Below, piece after piece: positions 43,942-52,802 of a DNA stretch of 64,000 nt (position 1 is its first letter; each line of letters starts with the position of its first letter). Location of the stretch: the NCBI GenBank assembly GCA_000526255.1, contig JAFS01000001.1:620001-684000 (forward strand), read 5' to 3'. The stretch is from Verrucomicrobia bacterium LP2A. GTDB lineage: Bacteria > Verrucomicrobiota > Verrucomicrobiia > Methylacidiphilales > Methylacidiphilaceae. Both the position numbers and the translations under genes were made by a program. Below the pieces are notes generated by a model. It saw nothing but the letters and a program-made list of their open reading frames with translations. It was not told where the DNA came from and ran no database searches.

Positions 43942-44024
43942 TGCCGGCGGAGGGACTCGAACCCACACCCCGTTGCCGAGACCAGATTTTGAGTCTGGCG
44001 CGTCTGCCATTCCGCCACGCCGGC
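43942..44024 (-). tRNA. tRNA-Leu(CAA)
   Basis: Read on the minus strand, acceptor arms GCCGGCG and CGCCGGC pair, the anticodon stem CCAGA/TCTGG encloses the loop CTCAAAA with anticodon CAA, and the T arm is GTGGGTTCGAGTCCC-like with TTCGAGT. A long variable arm (TCTCGGCAACGGGGT) fits leucine. The CCA end is not encoded. Confidence 0.95.
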
Positions 44025-44318
44025 GAGCGCCGGCCGACCGATGCCCGAGAGGGCATCGCCTGCGACCGGATCGAGCAAATGAGTAGACAAGCAAACCGCT
44101 TTCTTTCCTGCGCGTCAAGGAAGGAGGGGAAGGAAAAGAAGTCTCACCGCGTCGGGGCCTTTGCCAAAGGGGCGGCCGTGCGCAGCCTAGGCTCTTGGGG
44201 ATGGGGTTGACAACGTTTGGGCCCGAGTTCATACGAAGGAAAGCCGTTCCGAGAAGCAGCGGATTCCTCGGGAGGAGGATCTGAAAACCAACTCTTCCGG
44301 GGCGGTCGTAGGAGGAGC

Positions 44319-44648
44319 ATGAAAACGAAGTTGTTGTCGCGGTTCTTGATTTGCACCACCCTGTTGGGCCTCGGTTGCGGAATCTCCGAGCGTGCGCTCG
44401 CTCAGGGGATGCCCTCGGCGTCCGGGCTGGAGCAGCAGGCAGAAGGCCAGGCCCAGAAGGCGGAGGGTGGGGCCCAGAAGGATGTTCAGAAGGAAGAAAA
44501 GAAGGTAGAGAACGAGGGGAAGCAGGAGGAGAAGAAGGTCGAGAAGAGTGCGAAGAAGGACGAGAAGCACGCCAAGAAGCATCTCCACAGCAAGAGCAAG
44601 AAGGAGAAGAGCTCCCTGAAGAAGGCGGAAAAGGACTTGGGTCTCTAG
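44319..44648 (+). CDS. Secreted lysine/glutamate-rich protein
   Basis: A 109-residue protein with an N-terminal signal peptide (residues 1-28, KLLSRFLICTTLLGLGCG, cleavage likely after ERALA). The rest is a highly charged helix with repeated KVEN, KKVEK and KKDEKHAKKH units and no hydrophobic core, so it is likely an extended periplasmic or envelope protein. The ATG is preceded by GGAGGAG. No family is recognised. Confidence 0.65.
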   Translation: MKTKLLSRFLICTTLLGLGCGISERALAQGMPSASGLEQQAEGQAQKAEGGAQKDVQKEEKKVENEGKQEEKKVEKSAKKDEKHAKKHLHSKSKKEKSSLKKAEKDLGL

Positions 44649-44686
44649 CCCTGGTTTTTCCCGCGGAGGTCCTAGCCGACGACCCG

Positions 44687-44717
44687 GGGGGATCTGTCCA
44701 TCCAGGATGGATCCCCC
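44687..44717. repeat. Imperfect hairpin between convergent genes
   Basis: GGGGGA...TCCAT pairs with ATGGA...TCCCCC around a short loop, with one side bulge. It sits between the end of the charged-protein gene and the end of pit. It has no T-run on either side, so it may slow polymerase or protect 3' ends rather than act as a full terminator. Confidence 0.4.
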
Positions 44718-44723
44718 TCGCGG

Positions 44724-46331
44724 TCAGCTCCCCCAGCGCAGGAGGGTGAAGAGCAGGCCGGAGAGCAGGATCGAGGCGGGAAGCGTAAGCAGCCAGGCCG
44801 CCGCCAACTTCCGGACGGTCGCCCATTGAAGGCCGGCGCCGTTGGCGGTCATCGTTCCCGCCACCCCCGAGGAGAGGACGTGAGTCGTGCTCACGGGGAG
44901 GCCGAAGAGGTCGGCGAAGCCGATCGTCGTCATCGCCGTGATCTCGGCCGCCGCACCCTGGGCGTAGGTGAGGTGCTCCTTTCCGATCTTCTCCCCCACC
45001 GTCACGACGATGCGCCTCCAGCCGACCATCGTTCCCAGGCCGAGGGCGAGAGCGACCGCCACCTTGACCCAGGAGGGAATGAACTGGATCGCCCGGCCCA
45101 TCTGGTGGCGATAGGTGCTGAGAGCCTCCCGGTCGCGTGCGCCGAGCGCGATCTGCGGTGATTTCGTGAGCGCGCGCAGCGACTGGTTCAGGATGAAAAG
45201 CTTGTTTCGGATGTTGGCGACCTGGGTGGCGGGAACCTCCGCGAACGACTTGCACAAGCGGAGCTGCACGGAGACCTCCTGGAGAAGCTGGCGGATCGCG
45301 GGAATGGTCTCCGGCTGGAGCTTCCGGCTCTGGACAAAGGCCGTCGCCCGGGCGGCGGGATCGGCCTCGGAAACCACTCCGGGAGGTGCGTAGCGGTCGA
45401 GGACACGGATGCAAGCTTCGGTCTCGAGCAGCATCTGCTGTGTCTCCCGCTCCGGGATGGCATGGTTGAGGGCGTAGACGGTGGGAACGACCCCGATCAA
45501 AATGAGCATGATAAGCCCCATGCCTTTCTGCCCGTCGTTGGAGCCGTGGGCGAAGCTCACCCCCGTGCAGGTCAGGAGCAGGAGCGAGCGGATCCAGAGG
45601 GGAGGAGGTCTTTCCCCTACCGGAGGAAGGTAGAGCCGGGGATCGTGGATCAGAGCCTTGGCAACGACGAGAAGAAGCCAGGCGATGGCGAAGCCGATCA
45701 GCGGCGAGAAGAGGAGAGCCTTTCCCACGTTGATCGCCTGCGACCAGTCGATCCCGGAAAGGTCTCCTCGGCCCGAGAAGAGCCGACTGGCCAAGCCGAC
45801 GCCGATCACCGAGCCGATCAGCGTGTGCGAGCTCGAAGAGGGAAGCCCCAGGTACCAGGTCCCGAGGTTCCAGAGGATCGCTGAGGAGAGCAGGGCGAAG
45901 ATCATGGCGAATCCGGCCTGGCTGCTGACATGGAGGACGAGATCGGGCGGCAGGAGTGCCACGATGTTGAACGCAACCATGCCGGAGGAGGCGAGCACCC
46001 CCAGGAAGTTCCAGGTCCCCGACCAGAGAACGGCGGCTCCGGGGCGGAGGGTGCGCGTGTAGATGACGGTTGCCACCGCATTGGCCGTGTCGTGGAAGCC
46101 GTTGACGAACTCGAACGAGAGGGCGGTCAGCAGGGCCACCGCGAGCAGCAGGAACGGCAGGAAGGCCAGCGGGTGAGAACTGGAGAGATCTCGGAAGAAG
46201 TGGACCGCCGCGTAGGCGCTTCCCATGAGGACGACGAGGCCAAACAGGACAAAGCCCCGCTTCCCTCCGCCAGCGATCGTCCGCTCCATTGGCTTGGGCA
46301 GGGGATTGTCTTGCGTCGAAAGCTGAGCCAT
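44724..46331 (-). CDS. pit: PiT family low-affinity inorganic phosphate transporter
   Basis: A 535-residue inner-membrane protein with the two inverted PiT signature repeats: FEFVNGFHDTANAVATVI near the N-terminus and FGLPVSTTHVLSSGVAG near the end, plus SSSSHTLIGSVIG and VSFAHGSNDGQKGMG. A cytoplasmic loop with helical segments (about 290-400) splits the two membrane halves. It moves phosphate with protons or as a metal-phosphate. A second phosphate-type transporter occurs at about 25-26 kb. Confidence 0.93.
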   Translation of the reverse strand: MAQLSTQDNPLPKPMERTIAGGGKRGFVLFGLVVLMGSAYAAVHFFRDLSSSHPLAFLPFLLLAVALLTALSFEFVNGFHDTANAVATVIYTRTLRPGAAVLWSGTWNFLGVLASSGMVAFNIVALLPPDLVLHVSSQAGFAMIFALLSSAILWNLGTWYLGLPSSSSHTLIGSVIGVGLASRLFSGRGDLSGIDWSQAINVGKALLFSPLIGFAIAWLLLVVAKALIHDPRLYLPPVGERPPPLWIRSLLLLTCTGVSFAHGSNDGQKGMGLIMLILIGVVPTVYALNHAIPERETQQMLLETEACIRVLDRYAPPGVVSEADPAARATAFVQSRKLQPETIPAIRQLLQEVSVQLRLCKSFAEVPATQVANIRNKLFILNQSLRALTKSPQIALGARDREALSTYRHQMGRAIQFIPSWVKVAVALALGLGTMVGWRRIVVTVGEKIGKEHLTYAQGAAAEITAMTTIGFADLFGLPVSTTHVLSSGVAGTMTANGAGLQWATVRKLAAAWLLTLPASILLSGLLFTLLRWGS

Positions 46332-46551
46332 CCCTCCCCGGAGTGCGTAGTGCGCCTGGACGACCCTACCACGATGCTTCCCTTGGTCAAGGCTGCACCC
46401 GGGCCGTGCCGATCCAACCTAGCTCAAACGAAGGGGAAGAAGAAGCAATTCCGCCGCACCAGGGAGGAGCCCGCCTCCCGCGAGCCTCGGCAAGAGCATT
46501 GGGCTTGCGTCTCTCCGGCGCATCGGGCATGGGCAGGGAAGACCACTCGCC

Positions 46552-47559
46552 ATGAAAGCGGTGATTCTGGAACGGCCCGGCGGCCTCGAAAGGCTCCGAA
46601 GGGTGGAGCGGGAGGATCCGGGAGCCCCGGGAACGGGGGAGATCCGTGTCCGCCTCCATGCCAGCTCCCTCAACTTTCACGACTACCTGGTAGCTTCGGG
46701 AAAGCTGCCGGCGGGAGAAGGCCGTATCCCGATGTCGGATGGCGCCGGATTTGTCGAGGAGGTTGGGGAAGGCGTCTCGGACGTTGCGGCGGGCGATCTG
46801 GTGGTCTCCTGCTTCTTTCCATCCTGGCAAGAAGGTGATCCGGTCGCCGGAGACTTCTCTCAGGTCCCCGGGGACGGCATCGATGGTTATGCCCGGGAAG
46901 CGGTAGTCGCCCCGGCTTCCTGGTTCACGCGGGCGCCGGCCGGCTGGACTCCCGAAGAGGCTGCGACCCTGACGACAGCCGGCCTTACCGCTTGGCGGGC
47001 CCTCGTGGTCGAAGGCGGGCTCAAGGCCGGCGACACGGTGCTCGTGCTCGGCACCGGCGGGGTCTCGATCTACGCGCTCCAGATCGCCAAGGCGATGGGA
47101 GCACGCGTGATCGCGACCTCCTCCTCGGAGGAGAAGATCGAGAGGCTTTTTACCCTCGGAGCCGATCAGGCGGTCGACTATCGCCAGAATCCTCGCTGGG
47201 CCACCGAGGTCCTCCGTTGGACCGAGGGCCGAGGGGTCGACCATGTGGTCGAGGTGGGCGGCCCGGGCACCTTGGACCAGTCGATCCGGGCCTGCCGGGT
47301 CGGCGGCCGGATCGCTCTGATCGGGGTTCTCACGGGAATCGAAGGGCCCGTCCGGACCGCGCTCCTGATGCAACGGCAGATCCGGCTCCAGGGGCTGGTC
47401 GTCGGGAGCCGCCGGCACCAGATTGAGATGGTGCGGGCGATGGAAGCGACAGGCCTCCGGCCGGTGATCGATCGGACGTTCGCCTTGGCCGAGATCGCCG
47501 ACGCCTTCCGCTACCAGGAGTCGGGCAAGCATTTCGCCAAGATCTGTCTCGCGTTCTAG
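46552..47559 (+). CDS. Zinc-independent MDR oxidoreductase (quinone oxidoreductase/alcohol dehydrogenase-like)
   Basis: The 335-residue enzyme has the medium-chain reductase GroES fold (residues 1-125, RLHASSLNFHDYLVASGKLP) and a Rossmann domain with VLVLGTGGVSIYALQIAKAMG. The catalytic zinc cysteine of true alcohol dehydrogenases is replaced (SSLNFHD rather than CGTD), pointing to a quinone or enone reductase. Substrate unknown. It has no close operon partner upstream. Confidence 0.85.
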   Translation: MKAVILERPGGLERLRRVEREDPGAPGTGEIRVRLHASSLNFHDYLVASGKLPAGEGRIPMSDGAGFVEEVGEGVSDVAAGDLVVSCFFPSWQEGDPVAGDFSQVPGDGIDGYAREAVVAPASWFTRAPAGWTPEEAATLTTAGLTAWRALVVEGGLKAGDTVLVLGTGGVSIYALQIAKAMGARVIATSSSEEKIERLFTLGADQAVDYRQNPRWATEVLRWTEGRGVDHVVEVGGPGTLDQSIRACRVGGRIALIGVLTGIEGPVRTALLMQRQIRLQGLVVGSRRHQIEMVRAMEATGLRPVIDRTFALAEIADAFRYQESGKHFAKICLAF

Positions 47560-47748
47560 ATCTTGCGGGTCGACCGCTCGACCTGCTTCCCGCCAGCCTC
47601 TCTCTCGTGGAGATCCCGATCGTCGCCTCGCTCGCGAAGAGGGCGGCTGCGCGTTCTGGACGGGGAGCGGTAGCGCTCATTCGGTTGCGCTTCCGTTTTT
47701 TGTTCGCCTGCGGCCTTTCCGGCGGGAACAATCTGACCGGAACGCTCG

Positions 47749-48945
47749 ATGGCTCCCGATTTCCGATGCGCGCTCGATCCGATCCTCGAGCGTACAGTCT
47801 CCAGCCGGCCCGGCCTGCCCGGAGTGGTCGCGATGGTCACGGGCCGCCGGGGAACCCTTTACGAGGGAGCGGCGGGGAAGCGCCGGATCGATCGTCCGGA
47901 GGAGATGACGACCGACACCGTCTTTGCCCTCTATTCGACCACCAAGGCGTTCACGGCGACGACCGCCTTGCGGCTCGTGGAGGAGGGTCGTCTCGACCTG
48001 GATGCTCCGGCCGCGCGGTATGCGCCGGAGCTCGGGACTCTCCCGCGGATCGAAGGCTTCGATCGTAGCGGGGAGCCGATCCTTCGTCACCCGAAGCGGC
48101 CGATTACGACCCGAATGCTTCTCACCCATACGGCGGGATTCGGCTACGAGTTCTTCCATCCGGTCTACCTCCGGCTCCACCGGACTCGAGGCCAGCCCGC
48201 GAGTGTCTCCGGGCTCAAGGCAAGCCTCATGACCCCGCTCCTCTTCGAGCCTGGGGAGAGATGGGAGTACGGGACGAGCATGGACTGGTGCGGGCAGGTC
48301 ATCGAGAGGATCGCTGGCCGGCAGCTCGGGGAGGTCTTCCGGACTGAACTCTTCGAGCCGCTCGGGATCGCGAGCACCGGCTTTAGCCTGACCGCCCCGA
48401 TGCGCGCCAAGCTCGCAGCCCTCCACAAGCGGAACCCGGATGGATCGCTCCTACCGACTGACTTCGAGCTGCCCGCAAACCCCGAGGTGCAGATGGGCGG
48501 CCACGCCCTCTACGGGACGGTCGGTGACTTCCTCAAGCTCATCCGAATGTGGCTCAACGATGGCATGGGCGACGGGGGCCGGGTGCTCCGGCCAGAAACG
48601 GTCCGGATGGCCGAGCAAAACCATCTCGGCAGCGGCCAGATCGCTCCCTTTCCCGGTGCTGCCTCACGCCATCCCCGCCTCGCGGAGCTCCTTCCCGGGC
48701 CCTCCAAATCCTGGGGCCTTGGCTTTCTGATCGATGGGCAAGATCTTTCGACGGGCCGTCCGGCGGGCTCCCTCAGCTGGGCGGGCCTCGCCAACACCTT
48801 CTTCTGGATCGATCGGCGCAACGGGATCGGCGGCTACTGGGCCACCCAGGTGCTCCCCTTCGGCGATGCCGCCGCCGCCCGCGGCTATCTCGATTTCGAG
48901 AGCGGGGTCTACGCCGCGGGGAAGCGGGCGGAGGAGAACGGGTGA
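47749..48945 (+). CDS. Beta-lactamase-related serine hydrolase (class C/esterase-like)
   Basis: A 398-residue serine hydrolase of the penicillin-binding-protein fold. The SxxK motif is STTKAFT (near residue 64) and the second active-site motif is YGTSMDW (Y-x-S), with LLTHTAGFGYEF and SWAGLANTFFWID as further family blocks. No signal peptide is evident, so it acts as a cytoplasmic esterase or peptidase rather than a classical beta-lactamase. Its stop overlaps the GTG start of the next gene. Confidence 0.85.
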   Translation: MAPDFRCALDPILERTVSSRPGLPGVVAMVTGRRGTLYEGAAGKRRIDRPEEMTTDTVFALYSTTKAFTATTALRLVEEGRLDLDAPAARYAPELGTLPRIEGFDRSGEPILRHPKRPITTRMLLTHTAGFGYEFFHPVYLRLHRTRGQPASVSGLKASLMTPLLFEPGERWEYGTSMDWCGQVIERIAGRQLGEVFRTELFEPLGIASTGFSLTAPMRAKLAALHKRNPDGSLLPTDFELPANPEVQMGGHALYGTVGDFLKLIRMWLNDGMGDGGRVLRPETVRMAEQNHLGSGQIAPFPGAASRHPRLAELLPGPSKSWGLGFLIDGQDLSTGRPAGSLSWAGLANTFFWIDRRNGIGGYWATQVLPFGDAAAARGYLDFESGVYAAGKRAEENG

Positions 48946-49655
48946 GCCAAGCGGTCCTGCTCCGGATCGCGGAGGTGGAGCTGCTCCTCCGGCGCAAGCA
49001 GATCAAGCATCTCCATCTGCGCGTCTCTCCGCCAGACGGAATTGCGAGCCTCTCGGCCCCCGACCGGATGCCGCTTGAGGCCGCTTATGCCTTCGCGGCT
49101 TCCAAGCTCGACTGGATCCGCCGGAAGCAGGCGGAGGTTCGCGCTCGGCCCCCGGCGATCCCCTTGTCCTACGGCGACGGCGAAAGCCACTCCCTCTGGG
49201 GGGAGCACTATCCGCTCCGGCTGGTCGAAAGAGAGGCTCCCGTCCGGGTGGAGTTCTTGGAGGGCTCGATCCTCCTCCAAGTTCCACCGGGGACGCCACA
49301 GAAAAGGAAAGGCGCTCTACTCGCCCTCTGGTACCGCGGGCAAGTCCGGCAGGCGGCCGCTCCCCTGATCGCGCAGTGGGAGCCCCGCCTGGGCGTCCGT
49401 GTCGAGCGCCTCTTCGTCCAGAGGATGAAGAGGCTCTGGGGGAGCTGCAACATCCGCGACCGGCGGATCCGGCTCAACAGCGAGCTGGCGAAAAAGCCGG
49501 TCGACTGCTTCGAATATGTGGTGGTCCACGAGATGGCGCATCTTCTGGTCCGCCTGCACGACCATCGGTTCAAGGCCCTCCTCGACCGCTTCCTGCCCGA
49601 CTGGCGGCTGCGTCAGCGCCGGCTCAACGACTTGCCGCGCGATCCGGCCGGGTAG
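48942..49655 (+). CDS. YgjP-like (DUF45) metallopeptidase family protein
   Basis: The 237-residue product has the zincin motif VVHEMAHLLVRLHDHRF (HEMAH plus the downstream histidine), the KRLWGSCNIRDRRIRLNSEL block and an N-terminal half typical of the YgjP/SprT-like group. The GTG start overlaps the hydrolase stop in a GTGA, so the two are co-translated. Family members include a reported pyrophosphatase and uncharacterised proteases, so the activity is open. Confidence 0.85.
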   Translation: MSQAVLLRIAEVELLLRRKQIKHLHLRVSPPDGIASLSAPDRMPLEAAYAFAASKLDWIRRKQAEVRARPPAIPLSYGDGESHSLWGEHYPLRLVEREAPVRVEFLEGSILLQVPPGTPQKRKGALLALWYRGQVRQAAAPLIAQWEPRLGVRVERLFVQRMKRLWGSCNIRDRRIRLNSELAKKPVDCFEYVVVHEMAHLLVRLHDHRFKALLDRFLPDWRLRQRRLNDLPRDPAG

Positions 49656-49954
49656 GGTCGCGCCTTACCGCTTACCCTCCACAAGAATGCGATGACGACG
49701 CTGGGAATCTGGGCGGCGATCCTGGCGGGCTTCAGCAGTGTCCATGAGTTGGCGAGCGAGTTTCACTCGCCTCGGGAGACCATTCGTCGGCGGCGGGAGC
49801 GGGATTCGGGCATCCCATTCCGACAACGCCGAACGCGGGACAAAAAGGATAGGTCCACTCCACCGAACGGATCTTCCGTGTCCGCTCAATAACACATTCA
49901 CATCCAGCAGCCAAGCGGTTGCGGATGGAAGGCCGCATAGGGTAACCTTGCCCG

Positions 49955-50614
49955 ATGCGTTATGCGTTTCTTGCTTTGGCTTTCCTGCTCACCCTCAGCT
50001 GCGCGGGCATGGCCCAGCCGCCGATCCTTCCCGATCCCAACCTCACTCCCGGCGACACCTTTCCCGTCAGCCGAGGCGACGTATGCGTCCCGGGCTACGC
50101 AAAGAAGGTCCGGGACGTTCCGTGGGGAGAAAAGCGCGAGGTGCTCCGCCGTTATGGAGTCCCGCTCACGGACCGGCGGAACTATGAGATCGACCACTTG
50201 ATCCCGCTCTCCTTGGGCGGCTCCAACTCGATTCGGAACTTGTGGCCGCAGTCCCGGAGGACCCAGCCTTGGAATGCGGGAAAGAAGGACTTCTTGGAGG
50301 ACCGCCTCCACAAGCTCGTCTGCTCCGGAAAGGTCAACCTCACGGAAGCTCAGAAGGCGATTTCGGCCAACTGGATCGAAGCCTACCAGAAATATATCGG
50401 GCAGGGGGGAGGGAGGCGGAAGGAGCAGTTACGGGCGGGCAAGCTACCCGCTGCGCGGGCCGGCCAAGGCTCTCTTGTCTGGGTCAACACCAGCTCCGGA
50501 GCCTACTGGAAGCCCGGATCTTCCTTTTACGGGAAGACCAAGCGTGGGCAATATATGAGCGAAGAGGAGGCCAAGGCGAAGGGCTTCCATCCCGCGCACG
50601 GCACGGGAGAATGA
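49955..50614 (+). CDS. Secreted HNH-like nuclease
   Basis: A signal peptide (residues 1-20, [17 protein letters not shown]) precedes an HNH-type domain with [23 protein letters not shown] (abbreviated: EIDHLIPL and NLWPQ), where the Asp-His pair and the later asparagine are the metal and catalytic residues. The C-terminal repeat-like end [24 protein letters not shown] ... FHPAHG is often attached to exported nucleases. 219 residues. It likely degrades extracellular nucleic acid, perhaps for phosphate or nucleobase supply; that is inference. Confidence 0.8.
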   Translation: MRYAFLALAFLLTLSCAGMAQPPILPDPNLTPGDTFPVSRGDVCVPGYAKKVRDVPWGEKREVLRRYGVPLTDRRNYEIDHLIPLSLGGSNSIRNLWPQSRRTQPWNAGKKDFLEDRLHKLVCSGKVNLTEAQKAISANWIEAYQKYIGQGGGRRKEQLRAGKLPAARAGQGSLVWVNTSSGAYWKPGSSFYGKTKRGQYMSEEEAKAKGFHPAHGTGE

Positions 50615-50639
50615 TGCAAGACGACGAAGGAAGGGAACC

Positions 50640-50933
50640 ATGGCGCTCAATCGAAAGCTCAGCCCGATCCTGCAGGGAAGGCGGATTGCACAATGCGAAG
50701 CTGCTCCCGGTCAGCTCTCTTTTACGTTCACGGACGGCTCCCTTTTGGTCGTGCGGCTGGCGGCAGCCGCTCCCCATCTTCCCAGCGCCGGCACGGTCGA
50801 AAAGGTGCTCGAAGCGGGCAACCGATTTGTGCTCGTCCTCGAGGGCGACTCGCAGGTCGAGCTCACGCTCACCGATCCGGGTTCTTCGATCTCTCTCCGC
50901 GACGGGCGGGGGCAGGTCGAGTATCTTGGATAG
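50640..50933 (+). CDS. Small hypothetical protein
   Basis: A 97-residue beta-rich protein (LSFTFTDGSLLVVRLAAA, VLVLEGDSQVELTLTDPG) without signal peptide. No family recognised. It starts 25 bases after the HNH-like gene and ends shortly before tRNA-Gly; the coding pattern (third-position GC) looks real. Confidence 0.55.
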   Translation: MALNRKLSPILQGRRIAQCEAAPGQLSFTFTDGSLLVVRLAAAAPHLPSAGTVEKVLEAGNRFVLVLEGDSQVELTLTDPGSSISLRDGRGQVEYLG

Positions 50934-51000
50934 ATCGGCTAGAGCTGCCGAAATGCTTTTGACAATTTGACCAATCGAAGGGAGCATTGCCCTCTGCTAC

Positions 51001-51071
51001 GCGGGTGTAGTTCAGTGGTAGAACACGGGCTTCCCAAGCCTGTAGCGAGGGTTCGATTCCCTTCACCCGCT
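51001..51071 (+). tRNA. tRNA-Gly(CCC)
   Basis: GCGGGTG pairs with CACCCGC in the acceptor arm; the D arm is GTTCAGTGGTAGAAC, the anticodon loop TTCCCAA carries CCC, and the T arm is AGGGTTCGATTCCCT. The discriminator base is T and CCA is not encoded. Confidence 0.95.
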
Positions 51072-51169
51072 CTCCCGTTACCGGTCTGCACTGGACGCAA
51101 GAGAACGAGAAAGACGGTTGCATCTTGACCCAGCACCTTCTTTGTCTTAATGGGGCCTAAAATCACAGC

Positions 51170-51508
51170 ATGAAGAGCCTTCTCGCCGCGCTCGGCCTCC
51201 TCGCGCTCCCCTTGGGTACCTTCGGGCAGGGACTCTTCTTCGATCGGTCGTCCAAGGACTCGGTCCTGGAAGAGGGACAAGGCATGCTCCCCGGGCGGCG
51301 CTCCGCCGGGAACTACCAGGGGCGGGGAGCCCTTGCTCCTTCAGGAAACGTTGCACGCGCCGTCCCGGTGCAGGCGTCGGAGGGGCTGCCGGAAGGAATG
51401 CCGGAGGGGTGGCCCTGGGGAGAAAAGCCCGCCGATGACGAGAGCAAGCAGACGCCCCCCGAGGAGGGTGGGGAGGAGACGCCTCCGCCGCAAGAAGAAG
51501 GCCCATAG
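51170..51508 (+). CDS. Small secreted hypothetical protein
   Basis: 112 residues with a signal peptide (MKSLLAALGLLALPLGTFGQ) and a low-complexity proline/glutamate-rich C-terminus (TPPEEGGEETPPPQEEGP). No family recognised. It starts about 100 bases after tRNA-Gly. Confidence 0.5.
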   Translation: MKSLLAALGLLALPLGTFGQGLFFDRSSKDSVLEEGQGMLPGRRSAGNYQGRGALAPSGNVARAVPVQASEGLPEGMPEGWPWGEKPADDESKQTPPEEGGEETPPPQEEGP

Positions 51509-51980
51509 GCCCGGTCTTGGCATGGCGCCTGGGCGTTTGCCTCTGATCCCATTCTTCTTGCTGCCAACCCGCGCAAGCGGCTGACCTTGAGCCTCTCTTC
51601 CACCGGAAAGCTCGCTCGCTGCCGGCGCGACCGCATTCCGCTGCCTTCTAGATCTAAACCGCTGCGGTTCAACGGTCCCGCCCGTCAATTGGGGCAGGAG
51701 ATTCGACGTGCGCATGGCATGCACTGAGCCCAAACTGAACAAAACCCGTTGCAGGAACGTCGAAATAGTCGGACGGGTCGACTGTTTCCTCGGCTGACGA
51801 GGCCGGGAGCGGGCGAGGGCTCAAGGTGGCCCGCAAGGGAGCGCACGTCGATGACCGGTTTGCCGGTTCGTTTCGTGAGCTTTCGCGGGAGCCGGTGAGC
51901 CGCGCTCCTCCTCCAGAGTAACAGATCTGATCCTCCGTGAATTTCCGCCGGGAGGGAGAGGGTCGTTCCGGCTTGCCATT
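51509..51980. other. Intergenic region without visible features
   Basis: About 470 bases with no convincing coding frame, tRNA or hairpin. Frames on both strands lack starts, family blocks or consistent codon pattern. Confidence 0.4.
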
Positions 51981-52766
51981 ATGCTGAAAAGAACGCTCGA
52001 TCTGGTGCCGCTAGTCGCGACGGCCGCATTGGCCGCTTCCCTGGTCGATCGCTTGTTGACCAGCGATCCATCCGGGCAAGAACCGATCTCCCACTCCTCC
52101 CCCTTCCTTCCCGGGCTAACGGAGAACGGGCACGAACCCGTGGAAGGGGACGGGAAGATGCAGTCCCGCTCCATTTCCCTTGCCACGAGCGGGCTGACTC
52201 AGTCACGCCCCAACGATCGCTACGCCAGGGAATTGGGAGCAATCGCCCTCCGACAGCTCCAGGGGAGATACTGGATCGGAGCCAACGGGCATCTCTATGT
52301 GAACGCGGCCAACCACCAACAGCGAGCCCTGCTTTTGCGCAGTTTCCCGGGATCCGCCGGCCTACCGGAAAGCTGGTCGTGGCTCGCGGAAATGGCCAAC
52401 TTTGATGGTCCCGAGGTCTGGTCCTCCTCTCGCGAGATCTCCCCTGCAGAAAGGCGCCAAGGGGTAGAATGGAGGGGCGGCTTCCTGCTCGTCCGAAGGG
52501 TTCTCGATCCGGTCACGTTCCAGCCGAGAACGGCGTTCCGGCTCTTTTCCTACTCCGATCGATCCTGGGACAGATGGCGCGACGGGATCGTGGCGGTGAG
52601 CGCCGATGCGAGCCGGAAAAACGGTCGATGGACCATTCAGTGGCGGCTCGATGCGAATGGGGGCCGTTTCCTGCTCGGCAACGACCCAGGCGTCCATCCC
52701 GAGCATGCGGCCCTCTTTGGCGAACCCTTCTTCCTCCTGCCGATCGGCGCAAGCGACATTCCCTAA
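51981..52766 (+). CDS. Membrane-anchored or secreted hypothetical protein
   Basis: A 261-residue protein with an N-terminal hydrophobic segment (LVPLVATAALAASLVDRLL) and a mixed alpha/beta body (RYWIGANGHLYVNAANHQQRALLLRSFPG, GFLLVRRVLDPVTFQPRTAFRLFSY; both shown in part). It looks well folded and coding but matches no family I can name. It converges on the GlxA-type regulator gene. Confidence 0.6.
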   Translation: MLKRTLDLVPLVATAALAASLVDRLLTSDPSGQEPISHSSPFLPGLTENGHEPVEGDGKMQSRSISLATSGLTQSRPNDRYARELGAIALRQLQGRYWIGANGHLYVNAANHQQRALLLRSFPGSAGLPESWSWLAEMANFDGPEVWSSSREISPAERRQGVEWRGGFLLVRRVLDPVTFQPRTAFRLFSYSDRSWDRWRDGIVAVSADASRKNGRWTIQWRLDANGGRFLLGNDPGVHPEHAALFGEPFFLLPIGASDIP

Positions 52767-52802
52767 AGCTTCCGAGGGTAACGGGGCCGCCCGCTTCCTC
52801 CG

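Noticed and set aside
43783-45414. 543-codon minus-strand frame across tRNA-Leu
   Set aside because: It passes through a tRNA gene and is antisense to a real gene on one side and out of frame with pit on the other.
49692-49892. Short frame between the YgjP-like and HNH-like genes
   Set aside because: No family features, Arg-rich product and no ribosome binding site; a small hairpin (GCGAG/CTCGC) lies inside it.
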